From the NCBI GenBank assembly GCA_947683625.1, contig CANTUR010000038.1, positions 1,860,001 through 1,924,000 on the forward strand: a stretch of 64,000 nucleotides of DNA. The letters are read 5' to 3'. The DNA is from Mallotus nudiflorus (taxonomy: Eukaryota > Streptophyta > Magnoliopsida > Malpighiales > Euphorbiaceae). Below, piece by piece: positions 27,367-39,143 of this stretch. The notes beneath the pieces were generated by a model that was not told the DNA's origin, did not search any database, and was given only the letters and a program-made list of their open reading frames with translations. Made by a program: the position numbers and the translations under genes. The first letter of the stretch is position 1; every line of letters starts with the position of its first letter.

Positions 27367-27739
27367 TGGAACAGATGGATTGCAGATTATGATGTAGCCA
27401 AGCCAAGTCACTCGGTACTATAGTATCGGTAGCAGGAGCGTTGACGGTGACCATTTACAAGGGCCAACCGATCAGAAAGCAGCTCACTTGGTAGCCCTTT
27501 GCTATTTATCTCATCAAACTGGGTCACTTGAAGCATTTGCAGCTAGTGCATTGATCTTTCCAAAATTATTAATTATGAAGATGACTTATCTGTGGTTGAA
27601 ATTCTATAAATCTACAGTGTAATTGGAGGAATTCTTATTGCCGCTGGATTTTACACTCTGTTTTGGGGAAAAACCAAAGAAGAAAAATTATGGCTTGCGA
27701 TGAAAGAAATTTAGACCTTGAATCACCCGACTTTCCTTA
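27367..27739 (+). pseudogene. WAT1-related (EamA/nodulin MtN21-like) gene remnant, copy A
   Basis: From 27367 the frame reads MEQMDCRL, a stop, then CSQAKSLGTIVSVAGALTVT and IYKGQPI, matching exon 4 of the intact copy B (30528-30765). The rest of exon 4 and exons 5-6 are missing. At about 27618 it resumes with the last-exon text VIGGILIAAGFYTLFWGKTK. It is therefore internally deleted and carries stops. Exons 1-3 are absent to the right of the retroelement block at 27008, so they were either lost or lie left of the window, split off by the insertions. Confidence 0.85.
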
Positions 27740-28397
27740 AGCCCTTCTTCTGAAAAAAAAAAAAAAAAAGAATTTATATGACTTAAAAATATTAATGAAT
27801 TGTGCAATAAAACCAACATTTCCTTTTAAATTGACAAGATATAATTAAAATTTATACTTTAAAATATTTTTAAAAATAAATTATTATTTGATTACTTCTT
27901 ATCTTTTAGATATAATACATCAGGAAACTTACATTAGGATTTAATTATTTAAGGTAAAAATATATGTACCTTTTCTTCACTCACAATATAAATAAATAGA
28001 AAATTAGTAATGATTGTAAATTCCGTTCCGCTTTATCCCTATACAGTAGCCACACATCTTTTCATCATATGCTCTTGTTTATTAGGAGACATTATTCATA
28101 GTGTTGGCCTCTAATGAGTAATAATACTAAACCAATAATAGCACATGAATCAACTCTAGTTTGATACTATTGGCTCACTAAACATCATGATGCATTGGAG
28201 TATCAATAATGACAATGTTTATAGGAAAAAAAAAGAAAATTTTATTTATCTGTTTAATATATTCAATATAAATATTATATTTTATTGATCAGATATAAAA
28301 TATTTAATTATATATCATAAATTTGATCATTAAAGAATATTTAATTATATATCATTAAATATAGTTAAGTTAAAATGGTTAAAAACTTATTTAAAAA
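27740..28397. other. AT-rich intergenic stretch
   Basis: It holds an A-run at 27753-27769 just after the WAT1-A remnant. There is no gene or clear repeat that I can support. Confidence 0.5.
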
Positions 28398-29406
28398 GGC
28401 AAAACCCATATTTAGACTTCTAAATTTATCGACATTTTAATTTTAGGCACCTCAAATTTTATTTTGTATATTTAGACTCTTAAACTTCATAGATTTGAAA
28501 TTGTAAACATTTCTTTTAAAATTTTAACACAATTTATTTTTTTTGGTTTCTAAAGTTTTATATTTCTAATATTTATATCATTTTTTACTTTTTAATACTT
28601 ATAGCAATTTTAAAAAAAAATTACTAGTAAAAAATAAATTTAAAAATGAGCAAAAAAGTTAATGCTATTATACTAAATTTTTTAAAAAATATATAATAAT
28701 ACTACTATTTTTCATAATATTTTAAGTTATTGTGAATAAATTTTTATAATATAAATTTTTTTCATTTACCCAAAAAGCATGATAAAAAAATGAAAGTTAA
28801 GATAATGTTATAAAAAGTTTGAGTTGGTTGAAAAATCTATTACTATTTTTTGATGATATATAGACATGCATTAATATTTATTCACAATAATTTAATTAAA
28901 ATTTTGTATAAAAAAACTAAAAAATGTATTAAAAATATAAAATTTAAATTTTGAAGAATTATAAAATTATTTTTTTTATCATAATCTATTTTAATTATGG
29001 TGTTTTTTTTATCATAATATTTTATTTTGAAAATATAATGTTTTATTTTTAAAAACAGTAGTTTTATTGTATTTTTTTTATCTTAACATTAATTTGTTTG
29101 TTTATTTTTAAAATTTAAAATTATTTAAAAATATATATAAATTTACATTTTAAATTTAAAATATTAGAAATTAAAATAAATACATTTATTTTTTTCAGGT
29201 TGAAAAATTTTAAAAATGTAATATGTGTTAAAAGGTAAAATTTGGTACAACGGTAGAAATATAAAAATTTTAGGAGTTAAAAGGAAATAATTTTTAATAA
29301 AAATTTTAAACCCATAAAATTTTAGATTTTAGATACATAAAATGAAATTTTAAATATCTAAACCTAAAATATGGATAAGTTTAGACACTTCAATATATGT
29401 TTTGTA
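28398..29406. mobile_element. Inverted-repeat element, ~1 kb (MITE-like)
   Basis: The left end (from GGCAAAACCCATATTTAGAC) and the reverse complement of the right end (to 29406, reading TACAAAACATATATTGAAGT) are similar over about 130 bp, including TTTTATTTTGTATATTTAGA against TTCATTTTATGTATCTAAAA. The interior is AT-rich and non-coding. No clean target duplication is visible. Long terminal inverted repeats with no transposase suggest a non-autonomous DNA transposon, perhaps Mutator-type. Confidence 0.55.
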
Positions 29407-29894
29407 AAAAAAATGTCAAAGGAAACTTCCTCAGGTTGAAGCAATAAAAGTGAAAGGTAAATCAACCGAACTCCAACTAAAGTATTAAAAAAGTACGGTG
29501 AAACAAAGACAAATAGCAATCATTAAAATCAACAGTTAAGTGAGTTCATTTCACATTAAATTAGTTGTTTAGAGTTTTTTTTGTTGTTTATATATATATA
29601 TATATATAGTTTTATCATAATCAAATCAAATTAGTCAGTGAATGTCAAAGTGAAAAGAGGAAACCAGGTCCATGCCTGTAGGAACTTGACAAAACATAGT
29701 TTTAACCTTTTTTCTTGACAATTTTTGTTCCAAATCGATCATGGTGCGTTGTTCTCTGAGTACACGCACCTTCCTTGAAGCCATACACATAATGCCAGAA
29801 CCAATACTACTTTATCACGAATTCAAAAACCTCTTCCTTTCGAGGACCAAAGCTCCGCCTGCGCATCGGTGTACAGTCTATAGAGATCGGAGAT
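29407..29894 (+). promoter_or_regulatory. Upstream region of WAT1-B
   Basis: It contains a TA tract (29588-29609) that could act as a TATA element about 290 bp before the start codon, and an upstream ATG at 29741 in good context (A at -3, G at +4). The upstream frame runs to 29968, overlapping the main start at 29895 out of frame. The transcription start is not known from sequence alone. Confidence 0.35.
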
Positions 29895-31120
29895 ATGTGG
29901 GGGTCGGGAGTAACCGCAATTATGCTTACATTAGAGTTCTTGGATGTCGGCATGAATACTGTAACTAAAGCTGCTATGAGCAAAGGCATGAGTCACTATA
30001 TACTAGTAGTGTACTCTAATATGATTGCCATTTCTTTGCTTCTTTCATCTTCCTTGATCTTCTACAGGCAAGTATCAAATAAATTTATTAAACTTAAAAA
30101 ATTTCAAGAATCCCCAATTTTTCTTATTGTTCTGTTCGATTCAACAGAAAAAGAATTACTCCAAAGATTACATTTTCCATAATCTTCAGGATATTTCTTC
30201 TTAGCCTACTCAGGTACTTTTGTTACTCTGCGTTTAATAGATACAACTGCTCATGTAGGTATGGTTAGAGTGCGTTTAAGTGTGTTTGCATTGGTTTAGT
30301 TGTGCTGGTCAGGTGTTTACATATATTGGGATAGGATACAGCTCCCCAACTCTGGCCTCGGCCATGATTGATTTAACTCCTGCTTTTACTTTCATACTTG
30401 GTATCCTTACAAGGTTAGTACACTTGACAGACCCTTTTAAGCCTGGTTAAGTATAATTATATTTTCCATAACAAATGAAGGTATTAATGTGAAGCGGGTG
30501 AGCTAAAATATTAGTTTCTTATAATAGGATGGAAAGGTTGGATTTGAGAATCAGAAGTAGTCAGGCCAAGTCCATTGGCACGATGGTTTTGATCACTGGG
30601 GGATTAGTTTTTACTTTATACAAAGGTGTGCCAATTACAGGTGACTCCTCATCAAGTGATGATTTACAGGAGAAGATGCTACTTTCATTTCCATCTGACT
30701 GGGCAATTGGAGGATTTTTCCTTGCAGCTCATAGTTTCATCCTGGCACTAATTTACATTGTGCAGGTGAACTTAGAGTGTCTGGAATCTATGTTAATATG
30801 CTAATTCGAGCGATATGTTTACAAAATTTTACTCAAACAATTGATCTTTACATTTTTTCTTTTGAAACTTTTGACAATTGTCAGACATGGATAATCAGGG
30901 ATTACCCTTCAGTGCTCATCACCAATCTCGTTAACTGTACCTTTGTGACCATTCTATCAGCCTCAGTATCCTTGGTAGCAGAAAAAGATCCAAATGCTTG
31001 GAGAATAAAGCCTAATATTCAGTTAGTGTCTATTGGGTTCACGGTAAGCAACAACAAGATTCAATCTTCCTCCACATTAGTGCTTCATGAATTTTGTAAC
31101 GACTCAATCTTGATAAATAA

Positions 31121-31164
<44 letters not shown>

Positions 31165-31603
31165 TATGTTGCTTAAATTGCAGGCAGTTTTTGCTGTATC
31201 ACTTCGTAGCGTAGTTCATACATGGGCATGTCACAAGAAAGGGCCTGTCTTCACTTCCATGTTCAAACCACTAGGAATGGTTATTGCAGTATTCATGGGG
31301 GTATCTTTTCTTGGTGATACCCTCTATCTTGGAAGGTATTGCATACAGAAATGTATAAATAGAACTGATCATCATTAACTCTACAACTATTTTTGTGGCT
31401 CAAGTTTCTTGCCTCATTTGTTTTGCACTTTTTTTTTTTATTTTTGTAGTGTAATGGGAGCTGTTATTATTGGCCTTGGGTTTTATGCTGTGATTTGGGG
31501 AAAAAGCCAAGAAGAGCAAAAGGTTGAAGACAAAAACAACTGCAATTTCCAGTCATCTTCCTCTAAAGCTCCACTTCTGCAAAACAATTGCCCGAATGTA
31601 TAG
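29895..31603 (+). CDS. WAT1-related protein (EamA / nodulin MtN21-type transporter), copy B, intact
   Basis: This is a membrane transporter of the plant drug/metabolite (EamA) superfamily; relatives (WAT1, UMAMITs) move auxin or amino acids across the tonoplast or plasma membrane, and the substrate here is unknown. Seven exons join without a break: 29895-30067, 30148-30213, 30300-30413, 30528-30765, 30885-31043, 31184-31335 and 31450-31603. The total is 1056 nt, or 351 residues plus stop, normal for the family. Family landmarks are TKAAMSKGMSHYILVVYSN (exon 1), GYSSPTLASAMIDLTPAFTF (exon 3), SSQAKSIGTMVLITGG (exon 4), GVSFLGDTLYLG (exon 6) and GLGFYAVIWGKSQEE (exon 7). About ten hydrophobic spans are expected. 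Exon phases agree at every joint. Intron 1 begins GCAAGT, the others GT; all end in AG. The start is the first in-frame Met, two residues before the first hydrophobic stretch. Confidence 0.93.
31125..31160. repeat. (TA)n microsatellite in intron 5 of WAT1-B
   Basis: Uninterrupted AT/TA run between exons 5 and 6. Confidence 0.95.
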
Positions 31604-31778
31604 TAATTTTTTCCCCATGAACTATATTAAGCCCCAAATTAAAGTACACTATATATGAATAGTTGCTTCTCTACTTATAAATAACTTGCAAGGATGGGGT
31701 TTTTGCAAGTTTTTTTTTTTTTTCTGTTTCTGAGAGCAGTGAATACTTTTGTTCCCCTGTCTTATAAGAATTGTTTAA

Positions 31779-31869
31779 TTGATGCTTGATTTTTTTCGAA
31801 CAACAACAAGGGATTATTGATTAATCAAGAAAGGGAATTACAAACTTGATGTTTAGTTGATGCTTGATT
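31779..31869 (-). mobile_element. Short retroposed fragment with 13-bp target duplication
   Basis: TTGATGCTTGATT occurs at 31779-31791 and again at 31857-31869. The 65 bp between, read on the minus strand, end in GTTGTTCGAAAAAA, a short A tail, next to the left repeat. That is the form of a severely 5'-truncated LINE or SINE insertion. Confidence 0.7.
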
Positions 31870-31919
31870 GGTGACTCTCTTCCGTAACTTAGGTATGCTT
31901 ATGTTCGGTTATTTATTTG

Positions 31920-32190
31920 TATTTTTTTTTTTTTTTTGAAAGTGGTTATTTATTTGTGTTGTGGAAGAACGTAATAATTTATGTAATCAGGACAAAAATA
32001 ATTTATGTAGGCAGGGACAAAAGATCCGCCCCCTTCAATGGACCGCAATAATTCATAAGCGCTATCACTAACGAGTACCCCACATCTTGGGAATGGCACA
32101 TCATCCTATATGGTCCTTATTAAATTAAATTAAATTTGAGCTAAATTATTGGTCCTTCAACCATCCATCATCATCAAAACCTCATAAAAA
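31920..32190 (+). repeat. Downstream flank of WAT1-B, duplicated at 59620-59890
   Basis: Shared text includes TTTATTTGTGTTGT, TAGGCAGGGA, GCAATAATTCA, CTATCA.TAAC and AAATTATTGGTC in the same order and orientation as at 59620-59890. It is non-coding. It marks a segmental duplication that included the WAT1 gene. Confidence 0.8.
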
Positions 32191-32844
32191 CAACTCCCTC
32201 TTATTCTAAATAATTTACTTTTAAAATTTCTTTATATAGATTAAGAAGTACATTTAAGATATGTATAAAATATTATATTATTTTTATAATAATTTTTTAA
32301 TTATAACAAAAGCGCATGCAATTTTTTTTCAACAAAGATGAAGATATTTTTAATCTGACGTATTGTATCGAAAACACAATTTTTTTTTTCTATTTATACA
32401 TTGAGTAACTACCATTGAGATTTGGTAAAAATAATTAGATCATTTTTAAATTTTTAAAAATTAATTAAATATTTTTTTAAATTTAACTCTGTTAACTAAT
32501 TACTCTTTATGTTAAAAAAATATAAAAATATTTTGTTAGTTAAAAGAATAAACAATGATAAAAAAGTGTCAATAATTATAAAATTTTAAAATTACCTTTA
32601 ATTGATTAAAGAATTTGAACTGATTTTATCAATTTGATAGTTCAATAACAAAATGTAAATTTGATTATAAAAAAACTATCATTTAACCCCTTAAAACTTC
32701 ATCATTTCTCATCCATATCATCTCCTTCACAGATTCATCCACAAGCATCATGAATCCCATTAAATCATCGTCTGCCACTAAAGACAACCACCAGCACTAT
32801 CTGCTACCAAAGACGACTACCATCACCACAATCCCACAAATTTT

Positions 32845-33944
32845 CTTTGACCTTAGTAAATTATTAATCTTGATTTTGATCTTAATAAATTTAATTTTGA
32901 GCAATTAATATATTTACTTCAAGTGTGTATAAGTTAGAAGTAATTTAGAAATCAAAATAATGATGAACTTTTAAAGAAAAATCATTCCGGAAAGACATTA
33001 CAAGCACTATCTCGATCATACTCAACATAAGGACCAAATTGCAACAAAAAGTGCAAATCCAGTCATAGTCCCACCGGGACCAAGGAAGACTAATTTTTGC
33101 ATAAAACTCAATTTTTTGTAGAATCGATCTCAATACAATGTCCCGATTAGGACAAGGTCATCTCGACCGGGACATTGATATCCCGACTTGGACTAGAGCA
33201 AAAATTCAAATACAACGGCTCATAATAACTATTTAATAATCATCCAAACTGGGACTGATGATATCCTTACCAAGACCTGACAAATTGCAACTCAAAAGTC
33301 CAAATTTCATTCAAATGGACTTTATTTTTGTTGGGAATGAAATTATTGCTTCCAACATATATAATTGAATTACTCAAGTATAAATATGACCTCTGAATAT
33401 TATTTTGAGGTTAAGAAACTTATTTATTCATTTTATACTTTCAAGCATTCAATTAAGCTCTATAGACTCTTTTAAAATTCACTTTATTATTGTATACTCT
33501 TATGAGAGTTGGTGAGTGTTAGAATAGATATTTTTGTTTTTCTATTTTCTGGGATTAGAAAATGGGAAGTGAGATTCTATTTTAAAGGAATTGATTTAAG
33601 GGTTTAGCCGTTAAAACACTTAGAAATTCAGTTTTAGTGTGAGCCTTGAAAATACTTGTGAATTAGTTTTTGAGTGAGCCTCGAAAACTCAAGTTGTAAG
33701 GTCTGAGTTGAGCCTAAAACTCAAGTTGTAAAAATCAATCTAGGAAAATAGATTGTGGTGATTCAAAATCCTAACTTAGAGATAAGTTAGCTGAAGACGT
33801 AGAATTATTGAGAATCCAAACTCCTTAAATTCTTATGGTCATCATTCTTCCTTCTTAATATTCCTTTTAATTCTTGTTCAAACCTCTTTAATTTATTATT
33901 ATTGTTTGATAGTCCTATTCCCCCCTCCCTTTAAGACTCTTTCA
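32845..33944 (+). repeat. 5' LTR of the SIRE-like element
   Basis: It matches 42204-43188. The left edge (CTTTGACCTTAG) is diverged from the TGTTAACCTTAG of the right copy, so it is set to within a few bases. The right edge is CTCTTTCA, just before the primer site. It contains dyads such as CTCGACCGGGAC and TGTCCCGATTAGGAC. Confidence 0.85.
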
Positions 33945-33946
33945 AT

Positions 33947-33958
33947 TGGTATCAAAAC
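33947..33958 (+). other. Primer binding site of the SIRE-like element
   Basis: TGGTATCAAAAC, an iMet-type primer site with G to A changes, 2 bases after the LTR. Confidence 0.85.
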
Positions 33959-33989
33959 TTGAATTCTAGGAACTTCATTGCTAGAATAC

Positions 33990-35870
33990 AAGATGATAGG
34001 GAGTAAATCACAAAACATTTCTTCACTTAGACCATTTTTTGATGGTAGTGACTATCCTCATTGGAAGTTTAAAATGGAGTTATACCTTGATTGTGATTTT
34101 ATCAAACTTTGGGATATTCTTCTAAAAGGATGAGAACTACCTACAACTACTATTGATGGTGTGGTAACTACTTTTGTAAGAAGTTAATGGAATAATGAAC
34201 AAAATGAGAAAAATCATAAAAATAAAAAGGCTATAATCACTCTAGTCACTTCCATGACAAGAAATAAGGAGGCAAGCTTTAACATTGTATTTTGACCAAG
34301 CAAATGTAAGAGACCTTGGAGAACCATTATAAAGGCAATATATAAGTAAAGCAAAAAGGTTCAACTTCATATGTATGAATATGAAATCTTTAAAATAAAG
34401 CCTCAAGAATCAATCACAGAGATAACAAACTATCTCAATAATCTCCTCACAACCCTCAAGAAACTTAAAAAATATTTCTTCAAGGAAGAAGTGAACAATA
34501 AGATTCTAAAAATCCTACCTAAGAAGGATTGAGAATCTTAAGTCACTTCAATTAAAAAAGCTCAAGATCTCTCTATCCTCTCAACTGATGTGCTTATTAG
34601 TAAGCTCTTGACACATGAGCTCACAATCAAGCAAATAGGTAAAGAGTACGAAGAGAAAAAAGAAAAGAAAAAGAGCATAGCATTGAAGGTCTCACAAGAA
34701 GAAAGTAAAGATAAAAATGTTAAAGATTCGAGTAATGAAGATGGTGATATTGTCATGCTCACTAGGAGCTTTAAAAAGTTTTGAGAAAGAAAAATTTCTT
34801 AAGAGCAAGGGACACCAATAAGAAGTTTGAAGGAGATGATAAAAAGAGAACCAAAAAAGTTACTTATTATGAATGCAAGAAACTAGAACACATCCGAAGT
34901 GAGTGCCCCAAACTTAAATTCAAGAATAAAGGAGCAAAGGATAGAAAGAATGCCTTCAAAGCTACTTAGCATGACTCCTCCAAATTCAAAGAGGAAGAGG
35001 AACAACAATAAGTGACCAATCTTTGCTTTATGGCTCTTGAAGATGAAAAAGATGTACCATCTACTTCTAACTCTTCTTTTGATGAATATTATGTTTATAA
35101 TGAATATGATAATGAGAGCTTTATTATGAATAAACTCTTACTTAAATGTAAAAAATTGCTTTCTAGTAAGAAGCATTATAAGTATGAGTTAAATAGTTTA
35201 ACCAAGAAATTTGGGAAGTTAAAAATTGAATTTTCTAGTTTTTTAAATCAAATGATAAACTTGCTAGTGATTTAAAATCTTCTAATTCCTTGGAAGAGCA
35301 ACTCAAGAAAGCTAGTGATAAAAATCGTAAACTTTTTAATAAGGTAGTTGAGCTAAAAAATTCCATATCAAAATTTTAAAGAGGTAAAAAGAGTTTAGAT
35401 AATTTACTTAACTCTCAAAAATTTCATGAAAAATACTCATGGAATTGGATATACTAATGAAATGACCTTATCTTCTTCATCATCATATATTAAATTTATT
35501 AAAGCATCATGCAATTCCATTCCCTCTACTTCAAAATCAATTAAGACTCAAGCTTTCAAATCTAATAAGTCTCTTGTGTCAAATATTAAAAGGAAGTCTC
35601 ATAAGACTCAATCCTATATGACACAAAGAGCTAATGCTCAAAATAGAGCACCTCAACCCAAGCATGCTTACATGTACTCTAGGCACAATACTCATAAGCA
35701 TGTTGCACAACACAATGCACCTAAATATGTTGCACAAACCTATCAAAATACACATTGTCATTGCTAATGTATGTCTCACAATCAAAATAATAAGAGACAC
35801 ACACCATCACAACACAAAAGACATGTTTCACACATTAGAAAGCATATCATTCTAGGAGAAACAAATTTGA
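33990..35870 (+). pseudogene. gag of the SIRE-like element
   Basis: It opens near 33991 with ISSLRPFFDGSDYPHWKFKM-type copia gag text. It continues through a lysine-rich linker (EEKKEKKKSIALKVSQEESK) and a zinc knuckle at 34865-34910, where the first Cys is replaced by Tyr (YYECKKLEHIRSECPK). It then has the SIRE-type acidic stretch (NLCFMALEDEKDVPSTSNSS). Stops and frameshifts are frequent, and the knuckle has lost a zinc ligand. Confidence 0.8.
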
Positions 35871-36049
35871 AAATGTTATATGTTCATATTGCATAATCAA
35901 AGGACATACTAATAATTTGTGCTTCTATATAAGACTACACATGAATTTTCTTCGTATGGATTATCTTAAGACTAACTAACCTAGACTAATAAAGGTTTGG
36001 GTTCAAAAGAATACTTAAATTATTTTGTGTAAGTGTGCTTGAAATCCAC

Positions 36050-36390
36050 AAGAATGAAAAGCAAATGGTATCTTGATAGTGGATGTTCAAGGCACATAAT
36101 GGGAGACAATGAACAATTCAATAAGCTTAATGCAAAGGATTGAGGACATGTCATATTTGGAGACAATACTAGAGGAAAGATAGTAGTTATTGGAGAAATA
36201 AATAATCCTTAATCCTTATCTATACATCATGTGTTGCTTGTTAATGGTCTTAAACATAATTTACTTAGTATAAGTCACTTATATGATATGGGAAATAAGG
36301 TGACTTTCTATCCTAAAAATTGCTTTATTAATAGTCTTGATGAAGACAAAGTAATTTTTAGTGGTTAAAGAATAAACAATTTTTATGTTA
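36050..36390 (+). pseudogene. Copia protease segment, SIRE-like element
   Basis: The frame near 36060 reads KWYLDSGCSRHIMGDNEQF, which carries the aspartic-protease DSG active site of copia elements. FGDNTRGKIV follows. One stop (after NKLNAKD) lies within it. Confidence 0.85.
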
Positions 36391-36395
36391 TTGAT

Positions 36396-37500
36396 TTGAA
36401 CGAAATTAACAACAAAGACATCAAATGCTTAATGTCTATTTTCCATGAAAAATGGACATGGCATAGAAGGTTAGGACATACAAATTTTGAGCTTTTGAAT
36501 TATCTTTGTAAACATGAACTTGTAATTGATTTACCTAAGTTTGAATTCACTAAGGATAAACCTTATGATGTTTATCAAAAAGGAAAACAATCCAAGTCCA
36601 CATTTAAGCTAAAAAATGTAGTGTCTACTTCTAGGCCACTTGAACTTATACATGTGGATTTATTTAGACCAACTAGAGTTGCTAGTCTCGATAGAATGCA
36701 CTATGCATACATATTAGTTGATGACTACTTTAGATTTATTTAAGTGTGTTTTCTTGCTCATAAGAATGATGCTTTTAAAGCCTTTGAAAATTTTGCTAAA
36801 AGAGTTCAAAAAGAAAAAGGATTTTGTATTTCATCCATTATAAGTGATCATGGAACCAAATTTTACAAATGAATTCTTTAAAACCTTTTGTAATGAAAGT
36901 GACATTTTATATAAATTTTCATCTTTTAGAACTCCTCAACAAAATGGGATTGTTGAAAGTAAAAATAGAACTTCTGTGGAAATGGCTAGAACAATACTTC
37001 ATGAGTATAATTTGCCTCTATACTTTTTGGTGGAAGTTGTTAACACATCTTGTTACATTTCAAACTAAGTTGTCAAAAGACTAATTTTAAACAAAATATT
37101 TTATAAGCTATGGAATAATAAAAACCTAAAATCTCATATCTAAGAGTATTTGAAAGTAAGTGCTTTATATTAAACACCAAGGATAATCTTAGAAAATTTA
37201 ATTCTAAAGCTAATGAAGGAATTTTCCTAGACTATTCTATTTTTAGTAAAGCATATAGAGTTTTTAATAAGAGAAGTCTAGTAGTTGAAGAGTCAATGCA
37301 TGTTATATTTTATGAATCAAACTCATTTGATCCTAGAAAGGATATTTGTAGTGTTGATGATCTTGTAAGTGACAATGAAAATATGAAAACTCAAGAAGAA
37401 AATTCTAGTAAGCCTTTAGAACTTGAAGGTCTAAGCAAGGAGGATAATGAGGAGACATCTCAACCTACCTTAAAGGATGAACTTCCAAAGGATTGACAAT
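36396..37500 (+). pseudogene. Integrase of the SIRE-like element
   Basis: The GAG-pre-integrase/zinc region (36396-36743) keeps both His ligands (WHRRLGHTNF), but the two Cys of the usual CxxCQKGKQ are lost (YDVYQKGKQ). The catalytic core has LIHVDLFRPT, then ISDHGTKF near 36840, and NGIVESKNRT with the catalytic Glu near 36950. There is a frameshift near 36860 and a stop after DDYFRFI. The C-terminal linker at 37296-37496 is acidic. Confidence 0.85.
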
Positions 37501-37559
37501 TTAAGAAAGCTCATCCTCAAGACCTTATTATAGGTGACACTACAAAAGCAGTAACTACT

Positions 37560-38744
37560 AGATCTAAACTCAAGTCTATTGTTATTTTAGCCTTCAATTC
37601 TCAAATTGAGCAAAAAAATGTTAATGATGTATTGAGTGATGAATTTTGGGTCCTTGCTATGCAAGAAGAGTTAAATCAATTTGAAAGAAACAAGGTTTGG
37701 ACCTTGGTTCCTTGACCAAGACATCATCCTATTATAGGCACCAAATGGGTGTTTAGAAATAAGATGAATTAATAAGGTGTCATAACTAGGAACAAATCTA
37801 GATAAGTAACTAAAGGTTATAATCAAGAAGAAGACATTGATTATGATGAAGCCTTTACCCTCATTGCAAGGTTAGAAGCTATTAGAATGCTACTTGCATT
37901 TGCATCATTCATGGATTTTAAACTTTATTAAATGGATGTTAAAAGTGCATTTCTAAATGGTTTCATTGAAGAGGAGGCATATGTTGAGTAACCTTCGGGT
38001 TTTAAAAATTTTGATTCTTTAAATCATGTTTTTAAATTTTCAAAAGCAGTGTATGGATTAAAACAAGCTCCAAGAGCTTGGTATGAAAGATTGAGCAACT
38101 TTTTACTAGAGAAAGAGTTCTCTAAAGGAAAAGTTGACATAACTATTTTCAAAAAGAAATCCAAGCATGATTTGTTAATTGTTCAAATACATGTTGATGA
38201 TATTATTTTCAGTGCTACTAACCTTTACTTGTGTGAGGAATTTTATAAGCTAATGCAAGGAGAATTTGAGATGGGGATGATAGGAGTACTAAAATTCTTT
38301 CTAGGATTACAAATCAAGCGATGCAAAAATGAGATTTTCATCAATCAAACCAAATATGCAAGAGATGTTCTCAGGAAGTTTGGCATGGATGGAGCTAAGA
38401 CAAGCAAAACTCTAATGATCACCACAACCAAACTCAATAAGGATGAGAATGACAAACCAGTTGATGAAAAGCAATTTAGAGGTATGATCGGATCTCTTCT
38501 TTATTTAATAACTAGTAAACCTGATATTATATTTGCTACATGCTTATGTGCTAGATTTCAACCAAGTCCTATAGAGTCTCATTTGAATGCTCTCAAAAAA
38601 AATTTCAAATATCTTTATGGTATAATGCATTTAGGACTTTGGTATCCTAGGAGTTCTTCCTTTGACTTTATTAGTTATTCTGATGCAGAATTTGCCGGTA
38701 GTTTATTAGATAAAAAGAACACTTATGGAACTTATCAATTTTGA
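37560..38744 (+). pseudogene. Reverse transcriptase of the SIRE-like element
   Basis: It shows FWVLAMQEELNQFERNKVW at 37645, GTKWVF, the MDVKSAFLNG box near 37935, VYGLKQAPRAWYERL at 38049 and the active-site box, here IHVDDIIF instead of the usual YVDD form. RGMIGSLLYL and the start of RNase H follow (SYSDAEFAGS near 38680). The last open piece is 231 codons long, so decay in this part is mild. Confidence 0.92.
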
Positions 38745-39143
38745 GGACAATGTTTAGTTTATTGGTTTAGTAAGAAACAAGTTTTGGTTATCTTATCCAC
38801 TACTGAAGCTGAATATATTGCAGTAAGTTTTTGTTATTTATAGGTCTTATGGCAAAAACAACAATTGTTGGACTATGGTATAAAAATTGATCACATTCCT
38901 ATCAAATGTGACAATACAAGTGCTATAAACTTTAGCAAGAATCCTATTCAACACTCTAGAACTAAGCATATAGACATTAGATATCATTTTTTGTGTGATT
39001 ATGTTCAAATTAGTGAAATCTCATTTGATTTTATTGATACAAATAATCAAATTGTTGATATTTTCACCAAATCTCTCAATGAAGAGAGATTGAATTTCAT
39101 TAAACATGAACTTGGTATGATTGACGGTTCTAGTCTATTTTGA
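38745..39143 (+). pseudogene. RNase H C-terminal part, SIRE-like element
   Basis: It includes LSTTEAEYIAVS (catalytic Glu), CDNTSAINFSKNP (catalytic Asp), HSRTKHIDIRYHFL and VDIFTKSLNEERLNF, the normal end of copia pol. There is one stop after AVSFCYL. Confidence 0.9.

Noticed and set aside
35426..35855. His/Tyr-rich frames on both strands
   Set aside because: They are alternative readings of the decayed SIRE-like gag region.
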